A DNA stretch of 32,310 nucleotides from Gryganskiella cystojenkinii (taxonomy: Eukaryota > Mortierellomycota > Mortierellomycetes > Mortierellales > Mortierellaceae), in assembly GCA_015852425.1 (NCBI GenBank), contig JAAAIG010000416.1, positions 1 through 32,310 of the forward strand, in the 5' to 3' direction. The position numbers were made by a program, and so were the translations under genes. Of the stretch, positions 30,558-32,310 are shown one piece after another; position 1 is the stretch's first letter; every line of letters starts with the position of its first letter. The notes beneath the pieces were generated by a model, which was not told where the DNA came from, made no database searches, and saw only the letters and a program-made list of their open reading frames with translations.

Positions 30558-31898
30558 CTAAAGAACAAACGGGATCATGGATCCGCTCTGTTCTGAAGGA
30601 TACGACTGGCTTGATCGAGCAATCTTGGAGAGTCTCGGCGCACATGCCATATCAGAGTCGGTGGGATCTTGACCAGCAGCTTGGCGATGTTCCTCCGTTT
30701 CACAACCAGTCATGGAACCGAACGTCGTGTTCATTGACGGTGCAGGCATCGGTGCCTCCAGCGTAGTTTTCATGGGCGCATAACGAATATGACTTCCATT
30801 CAGAACCAGAGGTGGCATCGACAACGACTTAGCTGCGAACGAAGAAGCGTGAGCAGCATCGACCGTCTGCATAAACTTTCGGGTCGCCTCTTGACCATGG
30901 GCGACCAAGAGGGCGGTCCATCGCATAAAGGTATCATGAGAGACGAAGAGGGAATAGTCAATGAGCTTCAAAAAGATGAGCTCATTGGCATTGATTTCCT
31001 TGATGGACAGACCCGAGATCTTGGCCCAGGCCTTGTTAGAATAGTTGCGGTCTTGGAGGTACTTGGACGCAACCATCAAAGCAGCCAAAAAGGTTCTGCG
31101 GCCGCAGTAGATGATACGGTTCGACTGACTTGATGTCGAGGATGACGACGACGATGGGTTGGGACCAGTGGAGTTCGACGATGACGACGATGCTTCAGAA
31201 GTGACGGAGCAAGGGGAAGAGGTGGAGGGAGTAGGAGACGCTGTACTGGAGTTCGGCGACGCAGTTGAGCAGGGGCTGTATCCAGGAGCAGAAGCGGGGC
31301 TTGCTGATGCCATAGAACAGTTGGAAGACATTGGCGAGGGAAGAACGGACTTGGTATCTGCTGCGGCACGGAGACTGAAATAGTCTGAACCCTGAAGTTG
31401 TTGCTGTTGGAGGGAAGAGGCGAATTCGGCAAGGTTCTGGGTATGAAGAGGCGAAGCAGGTGGGGTCATGAGAGCTTCAGATGAATGACGGTGATGGGCA
31501 TGGTGATGGATTGCGGCAGAGGCAAGATGAGGGTAGGACTGGTGCAACTGCTCCTGACGACGCTTGAGGTACGTATTGGGGACCTTGTTTCGGATCTTGT
31601 AGAGATAAAAGAGAGCGGTCTGGAGGGTGGAGTATGAACTGCGGGACCGCTTGAGTGTCTCTTGGATAAAGGTGCGCAAAGGAAGACCCTTCTTGTTTTG
31701 AGTGCACTGTGCATCATAACCAGGGGGCCAGATGGACTCGATAACAATCGCAGCCGTGTCTATGAGATCAAGAGTCGAGACAGAGGCCGAAAGAGGCATG
31801 GCAGCAGGAGGGCAGGATGTGGGTGGTGGTGTGGAAGTGGACATGGGCATAGAGAGAAGGAGGGGGTGGCGGTGTTGGTGACACATAGTGAACAGCAT
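30558..31898 (-). CDS. Pho85-type (Pcl) cyclin with a Ser-rich insert in the cyclin box
   Basis: 446 aa in a single exon. Start at MLFTMCHQHRH (31898); a second ATG four codons in is equally possible. The first cyclin-box helix appears at ~45-110 (LIDTAAIVIESIWPP, TFIQETLKRSRSSYSTLQTA, LFYLYKIRNK). The remaining helices appear at ~265-335 (GRRTFLAALMVASKYLQDRN, YSNKAWAKISGLSIKEINAN, ELIFLKLIDYSLFVSHDTF), matching Pcl1/Pcl5-like cyclins that activate the Pho85 kinase. Between them lies a ~145-residue His/Gln/Ser/Pro-rich stretch (~115-262), which must loop out of the fold. Pho85-Pcl complexes control nutrient and cell-cycle responses in yeast; the specific role here is unknown. The C-terminal ~90 residues are of low conservation. 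Confidence 0.9.
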   Translation of the reverse strand: MLFTMCHQHRHPLLLSMPMSTSTPPPTSCPPAAMPLSASVSTLDLIDTAAIVIESIWPPGYDAQCTQNKKGLPLRTFIQETLKRSRSSYSTLQTALFYLYKIRNKVPNTYLKRRQEQLHQSYPHLASAAIHHHAHHRHSSEALMTPPASPLHTQNLAEFASSLQQQQLQGSDYFSLRAAADTKSVLPSPMSSNCSMASASPASAPGYSPCSTASPNSSTASPTPSTSSPCSVTSEASSSSSNSTGPNPSSSSSSTSSQSNRIIYCGRRTFLAALMVASKYLQDRNYSNKAWAKISGLSIKEINANELIFLKLIDYSLFVSHDTFMRWTALLVAHGQEATRKFMQTVDAAHASSFAAKSLSMPPLVLNGSHIRYAPMKTTLEAPMPAPSMNTTFGSMTGCETEEHRQAAGQDPTDSDMACAPRLSKIARSSQSYPSEQSGSMIPFVL

Positions 31899-32310
31899 AG
31901 AGAGCGGAGTGAATGAATATCAGCAGTTCCTTTTTTTTATCTTTTCATGAGCAGCGCAAGGAGGGAAGGAGAAAAGATGAAGGACAGAATAGAGGACATA
32001 TTTATGCCAATAAAGAAAAACTGCGCGGGAAATCAAAAAGAGAAAAAAAAAAGGAAAAATGGCGGCAGTTTGCTGCGACTGCGAAGAGAAAGGAAGGATC
32101 GGGGTGTTTTTGGTCGAGTGACTTTAGACTTGTGTATACGAGGTGAGTGAACGACAGACTGCGTGGGCACAGTCAAAATAAAAAAAAAGCGCGGCAAACA
32201 AAAGTAGTAAAAAAAAGGGAAAAGACCGAGGATCGGAGCCCTTTTTGTAGGTTGGCCTTTTTTACAGGAAATAGATGGTGGCAAATTGACTGTTGGCTCA
32301 AACACAAAAA
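31899..32310. other. Upstream region of the cyclin gene
   Basis: About 410 bp to the right edge. It is A/G-rich on the + strand (C/T-rich when read towards the cyclin), with A runs near 32040, 32180 and 32210. It should contain the cyclin promoter and leader. No gene is visible. Confidence 0.5.

Overview
This is a window of fungal nuclear DNA. It holds eukaryotic genes with short GT-AG introns (85-159 bp in most genes, donors mostly GTACGT/GTAAGT/GTATGT, acceptors often AATAG/ATTAG), pyrimidine-rich promoters, and Ser-, Gln- and His-rich low-complexity proteins. The gene set includes PMT, a Pho85-type cyclin, a bZIP factor and Crinkler-family genes; Crinklers in fungi are best known from early-diverging groups. 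Together this suggests Mucoromycota, most likely a Mortierella-like species. That placement is inference. All CDS coordinates below come from splice junctions I worked out by hand; reading frames close exactly in every model.

Layout: 1-3778 is a long stretch with no supportable gene and a very G-rich tract. 3779-6469 (+) is a BTB/POZ protein with one intron. 11362-6605 (-) is an eight-exon protein O-mannosyltransferase with an unusual ~490-residue Q/E-rich and acidic tail. 11793-19340 is a dense block of RNA and translation genes: eL21 (-), uS4 (+), SLU7 (-), SF3B5 (-) and mRNA cap guanine-N7 methyltransferase (+). A small Ser/Lys-rich protein (-), a four-repeat Myb/SANT protein (-) and a bZIP factor (+, divergent from the Myb gene) follow up to 25862.

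The stretch from about 25.9 to 30.2 kb looks like accessory sequence. It has a decayed Crinkler header fragment (pseudogene), an apparently intact three-exon Crinkler-type gene (ubiquitin-like header, P-loop NTPase, restriction-endonuclease-like C-terminus) and a possible LINE retrotransposon remnant. The window ends with a Pcl-type cyclin (-) whose cyclin box is interrupted by a ~145-residue Ser-rich insert.

Several core genes act along one path: capping (cap methyltransferase), splicing (SF3B5 in U2 snRNP branch-site recognition, SLU7 in 3' splice-site choice at step two) and translation (eL21, uS4). Three of them (uS4, SLU7, SF3B5) have an intron at or inside the start codon, so ORF-only annotation would give wrong N-termini.
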